Positions 54,298 to 64,000 of a stretch of DNA of 64,000 nucleotides are shown piece after piece. This DNA comes from Clonostachys chloroleuca. Its lineage: Eukaryota; Ascomycota; Sordariomycetes; Hypocreales; Bionectriaceae. A program made the position numbers and the translations under genes. The DNA is taken from assembly GCA_037952775.1 (NCBI GenBank), contig JBANAY010000003.1, forward strand, positions 2,170,001 to 2,234,000. The letters are read 5' to 3'. Position 1 is the stretch's first letter, and the number at the start of each line of letters is the position of its first letter. The notes under the pieces were generated by a model. It ran no database searches, was not told the DNA's origin, and saw only the letters and a list, made by a program, of their open reading frames with translations.

Positions 54298-57082
54298 ATG
54301 GACGACCTGTCGAACCTGGACTGGTCCGCAAAGCCGACGGCGAACCAAGCGAGACCGCCGCCGATGAACCCAAGCACAGCGTTCTCCTCATATCGAGCCT
54401 CTCCTTCTCCCTTTGGTGGCTCTGGCCACAGCACGCCCAACCAAGGGCAGCAGGCGCCTCGCCCGCAGCAAAATGCACCACCCCCGAAACCGGCACAGGA
54501 CAGCTTCAGCAACCTGATGAATTTCGGCCCGTCGAAGCCAACGCAGAACCTCAGCTTAGCGGAGCGCCAGGCCCAGCTCGAAGCCGAGAAGAGAAAGAAG
54601 GAGGAGGAGAAGAGAAGGCAGACCGAGGCGGCTTTTGGGAACGGGCAATTCTGGGACAGTCTTGGGAATAGGGGTACTTCGGCCAGTCCTGCTGCTGCCC
54701 AACCGATCGGAGCGGCACCGATCTCGACCGACGACGACGACCTCTTCGCGGCGTTCAGCAAAGACACCAAGGTCGATAAAGCGAGCCACTTTCCACCTCC
54801 CGAGTCACAAAGATCTACCCCCGCGGTTAGCATCGACCTCAGCAACCCATCTGCTTGGGGAGCTGCGCCCAAGTCAAATGGCGGGGCTCCACCAGCGGCC
54901 GAAGACGACGATGACCCCTTTGGGTTGAACGAATTCAATTCGAGCTCAAAGAAGGCCCCTCAGCAAACGGCTGCGGATGACGACGATTTCCTTGGAGATT
55001 TGGGCCGGCCAGTCGAGGAGATCCGGCAACGGCAGCAGCAACAGCAAAAAGCAGCCCAATCGAAACCCGAACCGGGAAAGCCCATTGAGCTTGATGACGA
55101 GAGTTCCGACGACGAGTCGGGGCTCATGCACCATCACCAAGATGCACGACAGTCACGACAGCGACAGGAAGCACGACCTCGCCCGAAGCCGACCTCGACA
55201 GGCCTGGATGAGACTTTGGCACAGCTGGTGGACTACGGGTTTTCGCCAGAGGATGCTCGCCGGGGAATCATCGAAAGCGGCGCAGGGAACAACGTACAGG
55301 CGGTGGCCAATTGGCTATTGGATGATGCGCATCGTAAGGCTAAGGAGAAGGCTACGGGACGAAGTGCTTCGAATGGTCCCAGCCAACCCAGGAGGCAGCA
55401 GAGTGCATCACCAGCTCCAAGCAGTGACGGTGACTTTACTAAGACTGCCTCTGCCGTGGGTAATAGTTTGTTCAAGACTGCAAACTCGCTCTGGAAGACT
55501 GGCCAGAAAAAGATGCAACAAGCGGTCGCCGATTTCCAGCAAGACGGAGGAGACCCAAACCAGCCCCGCTGGATGAGAGAAGCCCAACAGGCCGAGGCAA
55601 GGGGCTTTCGTCCAGAATCTGATGCCACTGATGAGGCTATGATGTTGGAATCGGGCGGTCCCCCAAGGGCTGCGAGATCTACCAGCCGCCACTCTCCCGA
55701 GCCCAGGGCTATGTCAAACTCCTCACGAGGCTTCCCCACCTCTCAACCATCATCAAGTCGAAACAGCCCTGCTCCTCGATGGCAGCAGCAACCTGCGCCG
55801 CCGTCTACCTTCGATGCAAAGGCGAAACTCAGCCGACTGAATGATGATGATTTCTCTTCATACAGCAGTCCCAACAGAAGGAGAAAGGCAGCTCCACCAA
55901 AGGAGGAGAAGAAGCCGGAGCCAGAACCGGATTTGTTATTCAATACAGAGGCTCCTAGAGCATCGCAAGCTCTGCCGCATCGACCTGCACAGAGCGCACC
56001 ACCTCAACAGCCGGCCAGGAGACCGCAGGCACAACCTGCCCCACGGGCTCAGGCAAAATCCGCTTCGCCTGCCCCTCCTCGACCGAAGCGTGCCATTCCA
56101 GCCATCTCGCCCGACGCCCTCCAGACATCGACGAAGCATCGCCACGCCGGTACCGCGCATTTCAAGCGAGGCGACTATGCCGCCGCTCATGCGTCTTACT
56201 CTTCTTCCCTCTCAACTGTCCCCTCGACACATCCCCTGGTCATTGTCCTCCTCACTAATCGTGCGTTGACGGCGCTGAAGACTGGAGAGCCGAAGCAGGC
56301 CGTTGACGATGCCGATGAAGCAATCAAGATCATCGGCCCCGGCAATGGAGCTGGAGAGACCGTCGCGGTCAAGGGAGAGTCGGGACAGGACGAGATGCGA
56401 GACATGAAGGAGCTCTACGGAAAGGCCCTCAGCCGCAAGGCCGAGGCGCTGGAGCAGATGGAGAAGTGGGCTGACGCCGGGGCAGTCTGGACGCTCTGCG
56501 TCGAGGGCGGCGTGGGCGGACCCAACGCGATCAAGGGCCGGCAGCGGTGCCAGGCCGCCGTCGCGCCCAAGCCCAACCCCGTGGCCAAGCCTGCTGCCAG
56601 GCCCCGGCCGAAGCCTTCTGCGGCGGCCAGTCTGGCGCCCCAGAAGGATTCCGAGGCCGTCACGAGGCTCAGGGAGGCTAACCAGGCGGCGGCGAAGGAA
56701 GACGACGAGAAGTTTGCGCTCGCTGATAAGGTCGACGCAAAGATCTCCGCGTGGCGTGACGGCAAGCGGGATAACCTTCGGGCCCTGCTTGGCAGTCTGG
56801 ACAATGTTCTCTGGGAGGGAAGCGGGTGGAAGAAGGTCGGGATGCACGAGCTGGTCATGGCCAACAAAGTCAAGATTGCCTATATGAAGGCAATTGCCAA
56901 AACCCATCCTGACAAGGTGAGTCACCCCCCGCTGCAATCGAATCGAAGATGAATAAGACTATAACTAACACGTTCCCCAGCTTCCCCAAGATGCAAACAC
57001 CGAGGTGCGCCTGATTGCCGGATTGGTCTTCAGCACCTTGAACGAGAGTTGGGATAAATTTAAGGCGGACAACGGGCTATGA
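54298..57082 (+). CDS. SWA2: Auxilin/Swa2-like J-domain protein (UBA, TPR, DnaJ), 906 aa
   Basis: Cofactor that recruits Hsc70 to strip clathrin from coated vesicles. Exons 54298-56916 and 56981-57082, in phase. The order matches yeast Swa2: a disordered N-terminus with clathrin-binding-type acidic patches (DDDDLFAAF, DDDDPFGLNEF, DDDDFLGDLG), then a UBA domain at about residues 303-345 (LDETLAQLVDYGFSPEDARR). A long linker follows, then TPR repeats at about 615-720 (HAGTAHFKRGDYAAAHASY, TNRALTALKTGEPKQAVDDA). The C-terminal J domain (about 790-906) carries the essential HPD in KTHPDK, exactly at the intron. The second exon (LPQDANTEVRLIAGLVFSTLNESWDKF) is helix 3-4 of the auxilin-type J domain. 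A short read-through frame past 56916 is not the real end. Confidence 0.93.
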
Positions 57083-57489
57083 GTGAAATGAGGAACATGT
57101 CCCTACGAATACCACGGGTTGCATAGAGCGGGTTTATCTTTTTCTATTCTACAAAGACCAATTGCACAAGAGAATAAAGGGGGTTTGTTGGTTCGAAGAA
57201 AGCGTAGCTGCATAACGGTACATGTGCTATAGACACCGGGCTTCGCTGTTGAGATGCTATCAAACCAATGTTGTTCGCTTTGCTTGCCCTACTCCAATGA
57301 CGCCTTTTGACATTATAACCCGTGTTCTGGTTACAGAGTAATAAATATGTCGTAAGAAACGATGATAAGAAAATACTGTAGGATCTTTGATGGACTCTCT
57401 CTTATTACCCACTGAGTTTCAGCCCCTCCTTACTCATGATATATCTTTTTCTTTTTTTTTCTGTTGCTCTTTTTTTATACTTGTTGTAT
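57083..57489. other. Convergent 3' spacer
   Basis: 3' flanks of the Swa2-like and Ubc7-like genes, with AT- and T-rich stretches near 57440-57480. No gene seen. Confidence 0.5.
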
Positions 57490-58090
57490 TCAGAGACCTA
57501 GGCTTCGCCGGACGCCGTCCCTCACTTTGCGCTCGTACTCGTCTCTGTGCTCCCGCCACATCTTGGCCGCCTCGACGTTGGCCGGACTCTCGTCGTTGGG
57601 CTCGGCGAGCATGCTCATGACGCTGATGAGGATCTTCTCGACGGACTGGATGGGGGACCAGCGCTCTGAGGCCTGCTCGTAGTGGTTCGGGTCGTCACCG
57701 GGGGGTGGAGGATCGAGATGCAGACGAGGCCGCTTGGGTAGACTGGTGAGGAAGCTGTTAGCCTTAACTCGTAACTCGGGGGATGTGAGGCCAGGACAAT
57801 TTGGGGGGGGAGGGGCGGGGGAAGAGGGAGGGGCGTATCCTACCATTGGGGTGCCACATGTCGACGAGGAACTTCATGGATGGCGGGGCGAGCGGGTAGT
57901 CTTTGGGGAATCTCAGCTCGGCGGGGAAGACGCCGCCCTCGAAGGGTGTGTCCTCAGGGCCCTGGATGAGGCATTCCCAGTGGAGGAGGTCGTCCTCGGT
58001 GACGGGGCCGGCGGTGATGCCTTCGGGCGGGTTGTTGGTCAGCGCACGGTATTCCTGGAGGAGGCGTCGGTGAGCCGTGGACTGGGCCAT
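57490..58090 (-). CDS. UBC7: Ubiquitin-conjugating enzyme E2, Ubc7/UBE2G type, with frameshift at a C run
   Basis: E2 enzyme for ER-associated degradation. Exon 1, 58090-57844, gives [20 protein letters not shown], then [30 protein letters not shown] and WHPN (the HPN motif). Exon 2, 57742-57490, begins [13 protein letters not shown] with the catalytic Cys in VCISIL. It continues [19 protein letters not shown] (the acidic loop typical of Ubc7) and [12 protein letters not shown], ending RRSLGL. Between ILHP and GDDP the frame changes: the C run at 57700-57705 (six G on the plus strand) is one base short of what an open frame needs. As written the gene is broken in the middle of a highly conserved domain, while both sides are perfectly conserved. 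A base-calling error is therefore more likely than a null allele. Confidence 0.88.
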
Positions 58091-58799
58091 GGCGTGGGAG
58101 GAGAAGGGAGGGGAGAGGGTAGGGGCGAGAGTCGCAAGGCAGAAGAAAGGCAAGAAAAGACTATGCGGTGCCTCGATAGCTGATGTGTTGGAGTAGTGTG
58201 TCTCCGGGATGGGATGAGGCTGGCGTGGAGGGGAGGGAGTCGGTTGATCTTGGGTGGGGCGGGATGCCGAACCAGCGGGTGCAAGTGTCACTAGCAGGGG
58301 AGCCCGCTTAGTGGGGCTTGAACACTCCTCCATGGACAACTCCGTGTTTGGAGATGCCGTTGACGAAGCGATCTATATTGGAAGATTATACGGAGGAATT
58401 TCCGCTCCAACAGAGGCTTTACAACACTAATACTCAAATTTACACCCCAATAAGAAAAACGAAGGCCCCTAGTACGTTCACATGCGGGCGTTGTGAGGGG
58501 CCGCCGGCTGGGAGCTGTCACCAGCTGTAAGTGATGGCAAACCGAAATGCAAGCAAAACAGAAACCAAAACAAGATAAAAAGAAGAAAAATGCAAAGCGA
58601 GGTCAGACCAGCGGTCAGTACTAGTAAACTTGCGTTATCGGAGATAAGGCTACGAACCCCGACCTGTATTTAAAGCTCAAGCTGAGGCGTTACCATCTGA
58701 ACCAGTTATTTACTGACCCCGCGTGTTGACTGAGGTGACTCTATGTTGGGATATAGCACATAAACACAAGCGCATCCCATTTTCATATTCAACGTCTAG
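58091..58799. other. Ubc7 promoter region and spacer
   Basis: Upstream flank of Ubc7 (minus strand) and DNA between it and the CysRS relic. A faint minus-strand tRNA-like pattern (58640-58715) pairs badly and is not called. No gene seen. Confidence 0.45.
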
Positions 58800-59995
58800 C
58801 TAATGCTTCGCAGGGCGGTTCTATGTCGACGTCCAGCCCACGACTTTGTGATTTATCTGGCAATGGCTATCACTTCTGGGATGCTGGTGTCCTTGCTTTC
58901 TGGTGAATGAATGTTGGTTGCATTGACCAGCTGGAGGACGACGAGCATGGTGCTTAGGGTATCGCGAGTTGAGCAGAGCATTATGGAGCTCTTTATCGGC
59001 CTGATCAAGCTCGGTAGGAAGGCCATCCTGGGCTGTCGTATCGGGCGAGGTTTCTACACCATTGTTCAACATGCTGATCCTAAAATTCTGGATCTAGAAA
59101 TGGACAGATGACCTGGATGTAAGAAGTAGTTGATCCAGGTATGCTCGCCCTTGTCATGCTCGTAGAAGAAAGCCTCGCGCTAGGCCAATTCATTGTCGTG
59201 ATGGGGGAATGCAAGGCCGGTACCACTGAAATAGAACATTCATTGAGAATTGAGAATATCAGGCGCTATGACGGAGCATTCAATTTGGCATCCTGGTCGT
59301 CCATTGCCCGTCTGGTAGGCCAGTATGGTTCCCTTGCCTGGGATTTATCCTAGAGCGCAAAGCCACCCGCACCTCTCTTGCCCTCAAGGTTTGTACTTTA
59401 GGAAGCTTCTCCCTTTTTCTGTAGCAATGAATTGATTATTTTCTTTGGCGTATGTGTTTCCTTTCCTCTTGAAAGCGGTAATGTCAAAGTAGGCGGGACC
59501 TCCAGCCTCATATGCAAGACACATGTCCTCGATTCTTTCCACAAATATGACGATATGGGGAAAGTACTCGGGAACCCTAGTGATAGTAGCCGGCGCCAGG
59601 ATATTCAATGCATCCAAATCATCCATGAAGAGCTCCTTAGACCCCTAGACATGGAGTGGTCTAGACTGCTAACTGTCGCGAGTCGGCGAATGGAAGGAGA
59701 ATCTCGTCGCATCCAGAGAACGGCGTTTTCACGATCATCGAGCTTTATGAGACACGCATGTCGTTGAAGTGCATCTTGACTTGGACTTGTCATCGCCCGG
59801 CTGTCAGGTGGAGATGGCCCTCCCTAAGAGAACATTGCTAGATGCAACATTCCGGCGAGTGATGTATTTGTCCGCGGTGAGCTCTTTGGCATTGTTGAGT
59901 AGCAGGGGAGGCTACTTTTTGCATAAGAGCGAAGTGGTCTTTGCTATGTTCAAGGAGGAAAGGGGTCCAGTCATGCTGCCAGCTCTACTACCATG
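58800..59995 (-). pseudogene. Decayed cysteinyl-tRNA synthetase copy
   Basis: The minus strand carries pieces of a CysRS in the right order but broken frames. From about 59815 VQVKMHFND matches the KMH region. At 59626-59384 the longest open piece reads DLDALNILAPATITRVPEYF and AYEAGGPAYFDI. At about 59300-59110 it reads QIECSVIAPDIL, then LAFPHHDNELA followed by an in-frame stop, then REAFFYEHDKGEHTWINYFL and PGHLSIS. The last piece (59072-58800) reads ELDQADKELHNALLNSR and, one frame over, TMLVVLQLVNATNIHSPESK and VIAIAR before a stop. The KMSKS loop after GHLSIS is altered (RSRILGS), about 40 residues seem lost after it, and the HIGH-bearing N-terminus is absent. Several stops and frame changes make this a pseudogene; a working copy should exist elsewhere. 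Confidence 0.82.
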
Positions 59996-60000
59996 AGGCG

Positions 60001-60394
60001 TCATCGGCCATTTTTGCTAGGTTTTTCTGCTTATGAATCCCTGCCGAGCTTAATCATGTCCATAGCTTTCGATAACAACTGAGTCTCATATATCTGGCTG
60101 GAACACAATTGGCCCCAATATTGGATAATAAAAAGAAAGGCCAAGCGTCGGAGTTGGAATATTAAATGGTGAGGTGGGGTTTAGGTTGTTAGCGGGATCT
60201 ACAGTGTATCCACCCGTCTCCAGGTGCTGCATAAGGTGGGTTGAACTTTTTTTTTTCTGCATCAAGCTCAAGACTCGACCGACCAGCTGGACGAAGCAGG
60301 GTTTTCGCATTGCAAACCACCACGACCCCTCAAGCCATCCGGCTACCCGATACGCCTTCCCTGGAAGCGAAGAGAAAGAGGCCATACAAAAACC
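60001..60394. other. Trm61 promoter region
   Basis: Upstream flank of the Trm61-like gene. Possible further CysRS relic at the left end, too decayed to follow. No other gene seen. Confidence 0.4.
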
Positions 60395-61867
60395 ATGGCG
60401 ACGGTTCCTCAATTGCTGGAACCTGGGCAGCGGTCCAAACCCGGAGACCTCGCGATCGTCCTGCTTGCGCGCGACAACTATGAGCCTCTGATCCTGGAGC
60501 AGTCCACCGGGGCTGTCGACGGCTACGCCGAGGGAGCAACGCTGAACACTCGATTCGGATCGTTCCCCCACTCCACTCTCCTCGATATCCCCTGGGGCTC
60601 CCAGGTTCGAGCGTCGGCCGTCGACACAGGCTCGCGAGGACGCAAGCGAAGACGAGACGACTCTGGGGATGATGCCTCGACACCCGCTCTCGAAGACACC
60701 GAAGGCACAGCTACGCCGACGTCCGCGCCGGCCAAGAAGGCCGTCACAGCGTCGAGTGGGTTCATCCATATTCTGCGACCGTCCCCAGAGCTCTGGACCT
60801 ACAGCTTGCCACACCGCACTCAGGTGGTGTACACGCCAGACTATAGTTACATTCTCAATCGAATTCGCGCGCGACCCGGGACGAGGATCATTGAAGCGGG
60901 AGCTGGGAGCGGTAGCTTTACACACGCTTCAGTACGTGCTGTGTACAATGGAGCCCCTAAGTCCGATGATGATCGAAAGGGCAAGGTATTCAGTTTCGAG
61001 TTCAACGAGTCGCGTTTTCGCAAGATGGAGGAGGAGGTGGAGTCACATTCCCTGAAAGATTTCGTCTCGATCAAGCACCGCGATGTGTACAACGAGGGAT
61101 TTCTGATCGATGGGAAGTCTCCCATGGCGTCGGCGGTCTTCCTCGATCTGCCTGCGCCTTGGAAAGCGATCCGCCACCTCTCGCGAAGGCGGCCGCAGGA
61201 TATGGAGCAGGATCCCAACGATAGTTCGGAATGGGTCTCGCCCCTGGACCCTCGGAAAACTGCCATGATCTGTACATTCTCTCCATGCATTGAGCAGGTG
61301 ATACAGACTGTCAGTGATCTGAGAAAGTCGGGGTGGGTGGAAGTTGACATGGTAGAAGTGTCAAATAAGCGCCTGGTCTCACAACGAGATCGCATCGGCT
61401 CGTATCTTCCTAAGGAGAAGGGCGCCAACCCCAACCCAGCAGACGTCACCGAGGCACTTTCGAAATTAAGAGAGGTTAACCAGAAGACGAAAGAATTTAC
61501 GCGGATCAAGGCAAATCGAGGAGAGGAAGGGCAGAATGACCAGATGGATGTCGATGGCTCAGAACGCGAGCCTAACGCTAACAACAAGTTGGATGAGTCT
61601 TCTACAGAGAAGGTATGGATGCAGGGCCGGCTTATACATCGGGCAGAGTCAGAATTGAAATCCCACACATCTTATCTTGTATTCGCGACTCTGCCTCCTG
61701 AGTGGAGTGAGGAAGACGAGGCAGCAGCATATGCGAAATGGCCATGCGGAAACGAGGCGAAGGTGGTCGGGAGCCTCGACAAGGCGGCACGAAAACAAGA
61801 AAAGAGAGATGCACTCCATTCCAAGAAGAAACGAAAGCAGGACCAAGCCAACGGTGAGGGACAGTAG
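60395..61867 (+). CDS. TRM61: tRNA (adenine-58-N1)-methyltransferase catalytic subunit, 490 aa
   Basis: Catalytic partner of Trm6; the complex makes m1A58 in tRNA, including initiator tRNA-Met, in the nucleus. One exon. The N-terminal beta domain is LLEPGQRSKPGDLAIVLLARD and RFGSFPHSTLLDIPWGSQV. After a charged insert (residues 80-120) comes GFIHILRPSPELWTYSLPHRTQVVYTPD, a Trm61 hallmark. The SAM-binding motif I is IIEAGAGSGSFTHA, motif II is FSFEFNESRF, and the catalytic motif is VFLDLPAPW (D-x-P-x-P-W). Motif VI-like CTFSPCIEQVIQTV and WVEVDMVEV follow. A Lys-rich C-terminus (KKRKQDQ) and long acidic linker are common in filamentous fungi. The start ATG follows a CACAAA-like leader context (AAACCATGGC). 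Confidence 0.95.
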   Translation: MATVPQLLEPGQRSKPGDLAIVLLARDNYEPLILEQSTGAVDGYAEGATLNTRFGSFPHSTLLDIPWGSQVRASAVDTGSRGRKRRRDDSGDDASTPALEDTEGTATPTSAPAKKAVTASSGFIHILRPSPELWTYSLPHRTQVVYTPDYSYILNRIRARPGTRIIEAGAGSGSFTHASVRAVYNGAPKSDDDRKGKVFSFEFNESRFRKMEEEVESHSLKDFVSIKHRDVYNEGFLIDGKSPMASAVFLDLPAPWKAIRHLSRRRPQDMEQDPNDSSEWVSPLDPRKTAMICTFSPCIEQVIQTVSDLRKSGWVEVDMVEVSNKRLVSQRDRIGSYLPKEKGANPNPADVTEALSKLREVNQKTKEFTRIKANRGEEGQNDQMDVDGSEREPNANNKLDESSTEKVWMQGRLIHRAESELKSHTSYLVFATLPPEWSEEDEAAAYAKWPCGNEAKVVGSLDKAARKQEKRDALHSKKKRKQDQANGEGQ

Positions 61868-62250
61868 AGCTGATGGGAGTCGTTAGCTATTTTGAGATAG
61901 AGGCGTTTGGCTATACCTAATGATCGCACAGCTTGACAATTCTCATCGGTCCTGGCTTCATTATGATGCGCTTTGGTTAACATTTGCTACTGTGAACACA
62001 ATATCCGGCTACAACAATCTCACAACCCTGAGTACGCTTGATTATTTGTACTTTTGAAATGCATAAAAACAAAACCCAGAAGGAAAAGCATATGCAATTA
62101 AGAAAAAGAAAAAAAAATCAACCCAGCAATCCTCTCACGATCCTAAGATCACTTGAGGGCGTGCATCTTTCAAATTCCAGTAAGCAATATTCAACGGAGA
62201 ATCACATGCCCTTATTCAAAAACATAACTCAACATCCCAAGACATTTTCG
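61868..62250. other. Convergent 3' spacer
   Basis: 3' flanks of Trm61 and the MDR oxidoreductase; A-rich near 62100-62120. A plus-strand open frame (62038-62715) is a shadow of the oxidoreductase gene. Confidence 0.5.
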
Positions 62251-63582
62251 TCAGTCCTGGACACGAACAATCAGCTTCTTCTTAGCATGGCCAGCTTGAA
62301 AGTAGGCAATGGCTTCAGCCAAAGCTCCCCAGCCGGATTCTCTGTACATTTCACAGTCGACTGGGACAATGGCTCCGTATTCGATGTGGCCCTCAAGCAA
62401 GGGGATCATCCGCGCCGCCTCATCAGTGACTTGACGACCGAGGGTGGTGTCTCGACCAAGATGGCCTGCCTCTACTCGATATTCCTTGATATCACTAGGG
62501 ACATCGATTTCGGTGCTGCTTTTGTGATTAGCTTCAGAGGATTCCATTTGAGGATGCATTTTCGGCTAACGTACAAATCGTCAACGGTGCTGAAGTATTT
62601 TTTCGATCTGGTGGAGTTCTTCAACGCCGCCAGCGCAGCATTTTGGCTGACGCCACTTGCATCAAATATAAGGCTGAAATCACCGCCGGTTATCTTCTGG
62701 ATCTCTTCCGCCTGATCCTGTGGCGAAGAACGACTGTTGAAACTGGCATTGGCGCCGCGACGCTCGACAGTCTATTCACGTCAGATGAATGTGAACATGA
62801 GACATTGCAAGGAGGCTCATACGGGAACATTGGCAGTAGAACAGGAGGCGGCAACTTTGTAGCCGCACAGCCGAGCGAGCTGGATCATAATTAGTTTCCC
62901 ACTACAAAGCAGGTATAGAGAAGCATTTTGTCGTACCTGTATCGCGTACTGACCAACGGTTCCGCTGCCGCCAAGGACGACGATCCATTCGTCCTTTGGG
63001 TTGACCTCCTGACCGGGCTTGGGCAAAGCGACATCTCCTCCTACAATGATGCCGTATGCAGATGTCTTGATTCAAACAGTGAGCGAGATAACCAAGATGG
63101 GGGAGATTCTGCGATAGAGTGTCATACCAATACGCCAACCCCGACACTGGCAGCGACCTCGGCGTCTAACCTCTCTGGCCTTTTGAAAGCCAAGTCCTCG
63201 TCGACTAGGAATTTGTCTTGAAATGGAGAGTAGGGATTTTGGCCGAGCCGACAGAGCCCAAAGACGTGGTCGCCAACTTGGAGCTTGGTGCAGTCGCTGC
63301 CCACCCCGTCGACAATCCCGCAAAAGTCAGAGCCAAGAATAGCCGGCATCTCGGTGGTGAGTATGCCGCTCTGGGCCATTATCACCTCACTGAACGAAGA
63401 TTAGGCATTCCATTTACTCAGACTCTAAGATAGAGAAGTAGACCCTTACATTGGGTTGAGAGCCACGAACTGAGATTTGACTAGCACCTGCTTCTTTCCG
63501 GGAGAGATGGGGGGCGGATGTCTCGGACGACCCAGAATGTATCGCCCGGCTTGTCAATTACAAGACCAGCTTGATGAGCCAT
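62251..63582 (-). CDS. MDR-family NAD(P)H oxidoreductase (trans-enoyl reductase / ToxD-like), frameshifted in exon 1
   Basis: Medium-chain dehydrogenase/reductase of the zinc-less fungal type. I assemble six exons: 63582 to about 63451, 63398-63126, 63062-62938, 62881-62822, 62770-62571 and 62516-62251. Landmarks are GLVIDKPGDTFWVV, VALNP|IEVIMAQSG, PAILGSDFCGIVDGVG, LQVGDHVFGLCRLGQ, ASVGVGVLTSAYGI, then the cofactor fold WIVVLGGSGTVGQYAIQ|LARLCGYKVAASCS and GGDFSLIFDASG, and the C-terminal LAEAIAYFQAGHAKKKLIVRV. The usual zinc ligands are absent, as in enoyl-reductase and quinone-reductase-like MDRs. In exon 1 a G6 run (63509-63514) is one base short: as written RPP is followed by a shifted frame and a stop, while the next frame continues ISPGKKQVLVKSQFVALNP. 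Substrate unknown; no polyketide synthase is in view. Confidence 0.85.
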
Positions 63583-64000
63583 GGTGTTGATGCTTCTATG
63601 TATTGGGGAAAGTTGGAGGAATTTGGGAATAGTTCAGGACTGAAATGAGGGCATGCCTGCACTAATGGTATACTGCACTCCGATGCTAGCAAGAGGGGTT
63701 ATTTATACTCGTATCTGTCGTACCCATGATGTATTTCGGCTTTACAACAAATATGCTTTGGAGGCTGCCACACCTTCTGCTAGATGAGGGGACAACCCCT
63801 CTTGTCACAAATTCCTTGACGGGCGTTAGCATGTGAACGGCTAAAACATCTCGAGCCCTCGTCTGAAGCTCCAAATGAACACTTTTCTGGAGGCTAATTC
63901 AAATTTCAATCAGATTGATTGAATTACCGATCTCTTTGCCTAGCATATTTTGGCACATCCTCTTCCACTGCACTTCATGTTCCCAGTTGATCGTTGGGTT
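63583..64000. other. Right-edge flank
   Basis: Promoter side of the MDR oxidoreductase. No gene recognised before the window ends. Confidence 0.4.

Noticed and set aside
58640..58715. tRNA-like pattern on the minus strand with GGGGTTCG and TGGTTCAGATGGT
   Set aside because: Acceptor, D-stem and anticodon stem do not pair and no anticodon loop is convincing.
1..64000. CRISPR arrays, bacterial operons, ribosome binding sites, prophage
   Set aside because: Intron-bearing fungal nuclear genes throughout; no such features were seen or expected.

Overview
This window is nuclear DNA from a filamentous ascomycete, most likely a Sordariomycete. The genes carry short spliceosomal introns with GTRAGT-like donors. 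The families present are typical of that class: a NACHT NLR, a Pth11-like receptor, a Zn2Cys6 regulator, a class II hydrophobin, an M35 deuterolysin, a DUF1996 protein and a BIM1/X325-like protein. Assignments come from reading translated sequence against remembered family features. No search was run, so exon borders are best judgements that may be off by a few bases.

Layout. A NACHT protein runs off the left edge (1-1182, minus), followed by a complete ABC-C/MRP-type transporter (1.6-6.5 kb, minus) and a Pth11-like seven-helix receptor (7.7-9.1 kb, minus). After a gene-poor stretch comes an amine-use block: a Zn2Cys6 factor (12.6-15.2 kb, plus), an APC-family amine/choline/GABA-type permease (15.3-17.2 kb, minus) and a copper amine oxidase with a C-terminal CKL peroxisomal signal (17.7-20.0 kb, plus). 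The divergent permease/oxidase promoter holds GATA sites and five TTCCGA copies. A class II hydrophobin (22.0-22.4 kb) sits in a sparse, partly AT-rich zone. Then come a bestrophin-like anion channel (26.7-28.2 kb), an M35 protease (29.3-30.5 kb), an F-box protein (32.5-34.0 kb) and an SRR1-like protein (34.9-36.2 kb).

The right half is denser in surface and housekeeping genes. These are two convergent single-pass membrane proteins with look-alike membrane helices (37.3-39.8 kb), a GPI-type Ser/Thr-rich wall protein (41.0-41.9 kb), a small conserved protein (42.1-42.5 kb), pICln (43.0-44.0 kb), an 872-residue single-pass membrane protein (44.3-46.9 kb) and a DUF1996 protein (47.7-49.5 kb). 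A 4.7 kb stretch without a convincing gene follows. Next are an auxilin/Swa2-like J protein (54.3-57.1 kb), Ubc7-type E2 (57.5-58.1 kb), a decayed cysteinyl-tRNA synthetase copy (58.8-60.0 kb), Trm61 (60.4-61.9 kb) and an MDR-family oxidoreductase (62.3-63.6 kb).

Main points for a second look: the amine oxidase block and its repeat-bearing promoter; the CysRS pseudogene; and three separate genes (pICln, Ubc7, MDR reductase) that each lose frame by one base at a G/C homopolymer, which looks more like base-calling error than three real mutations.
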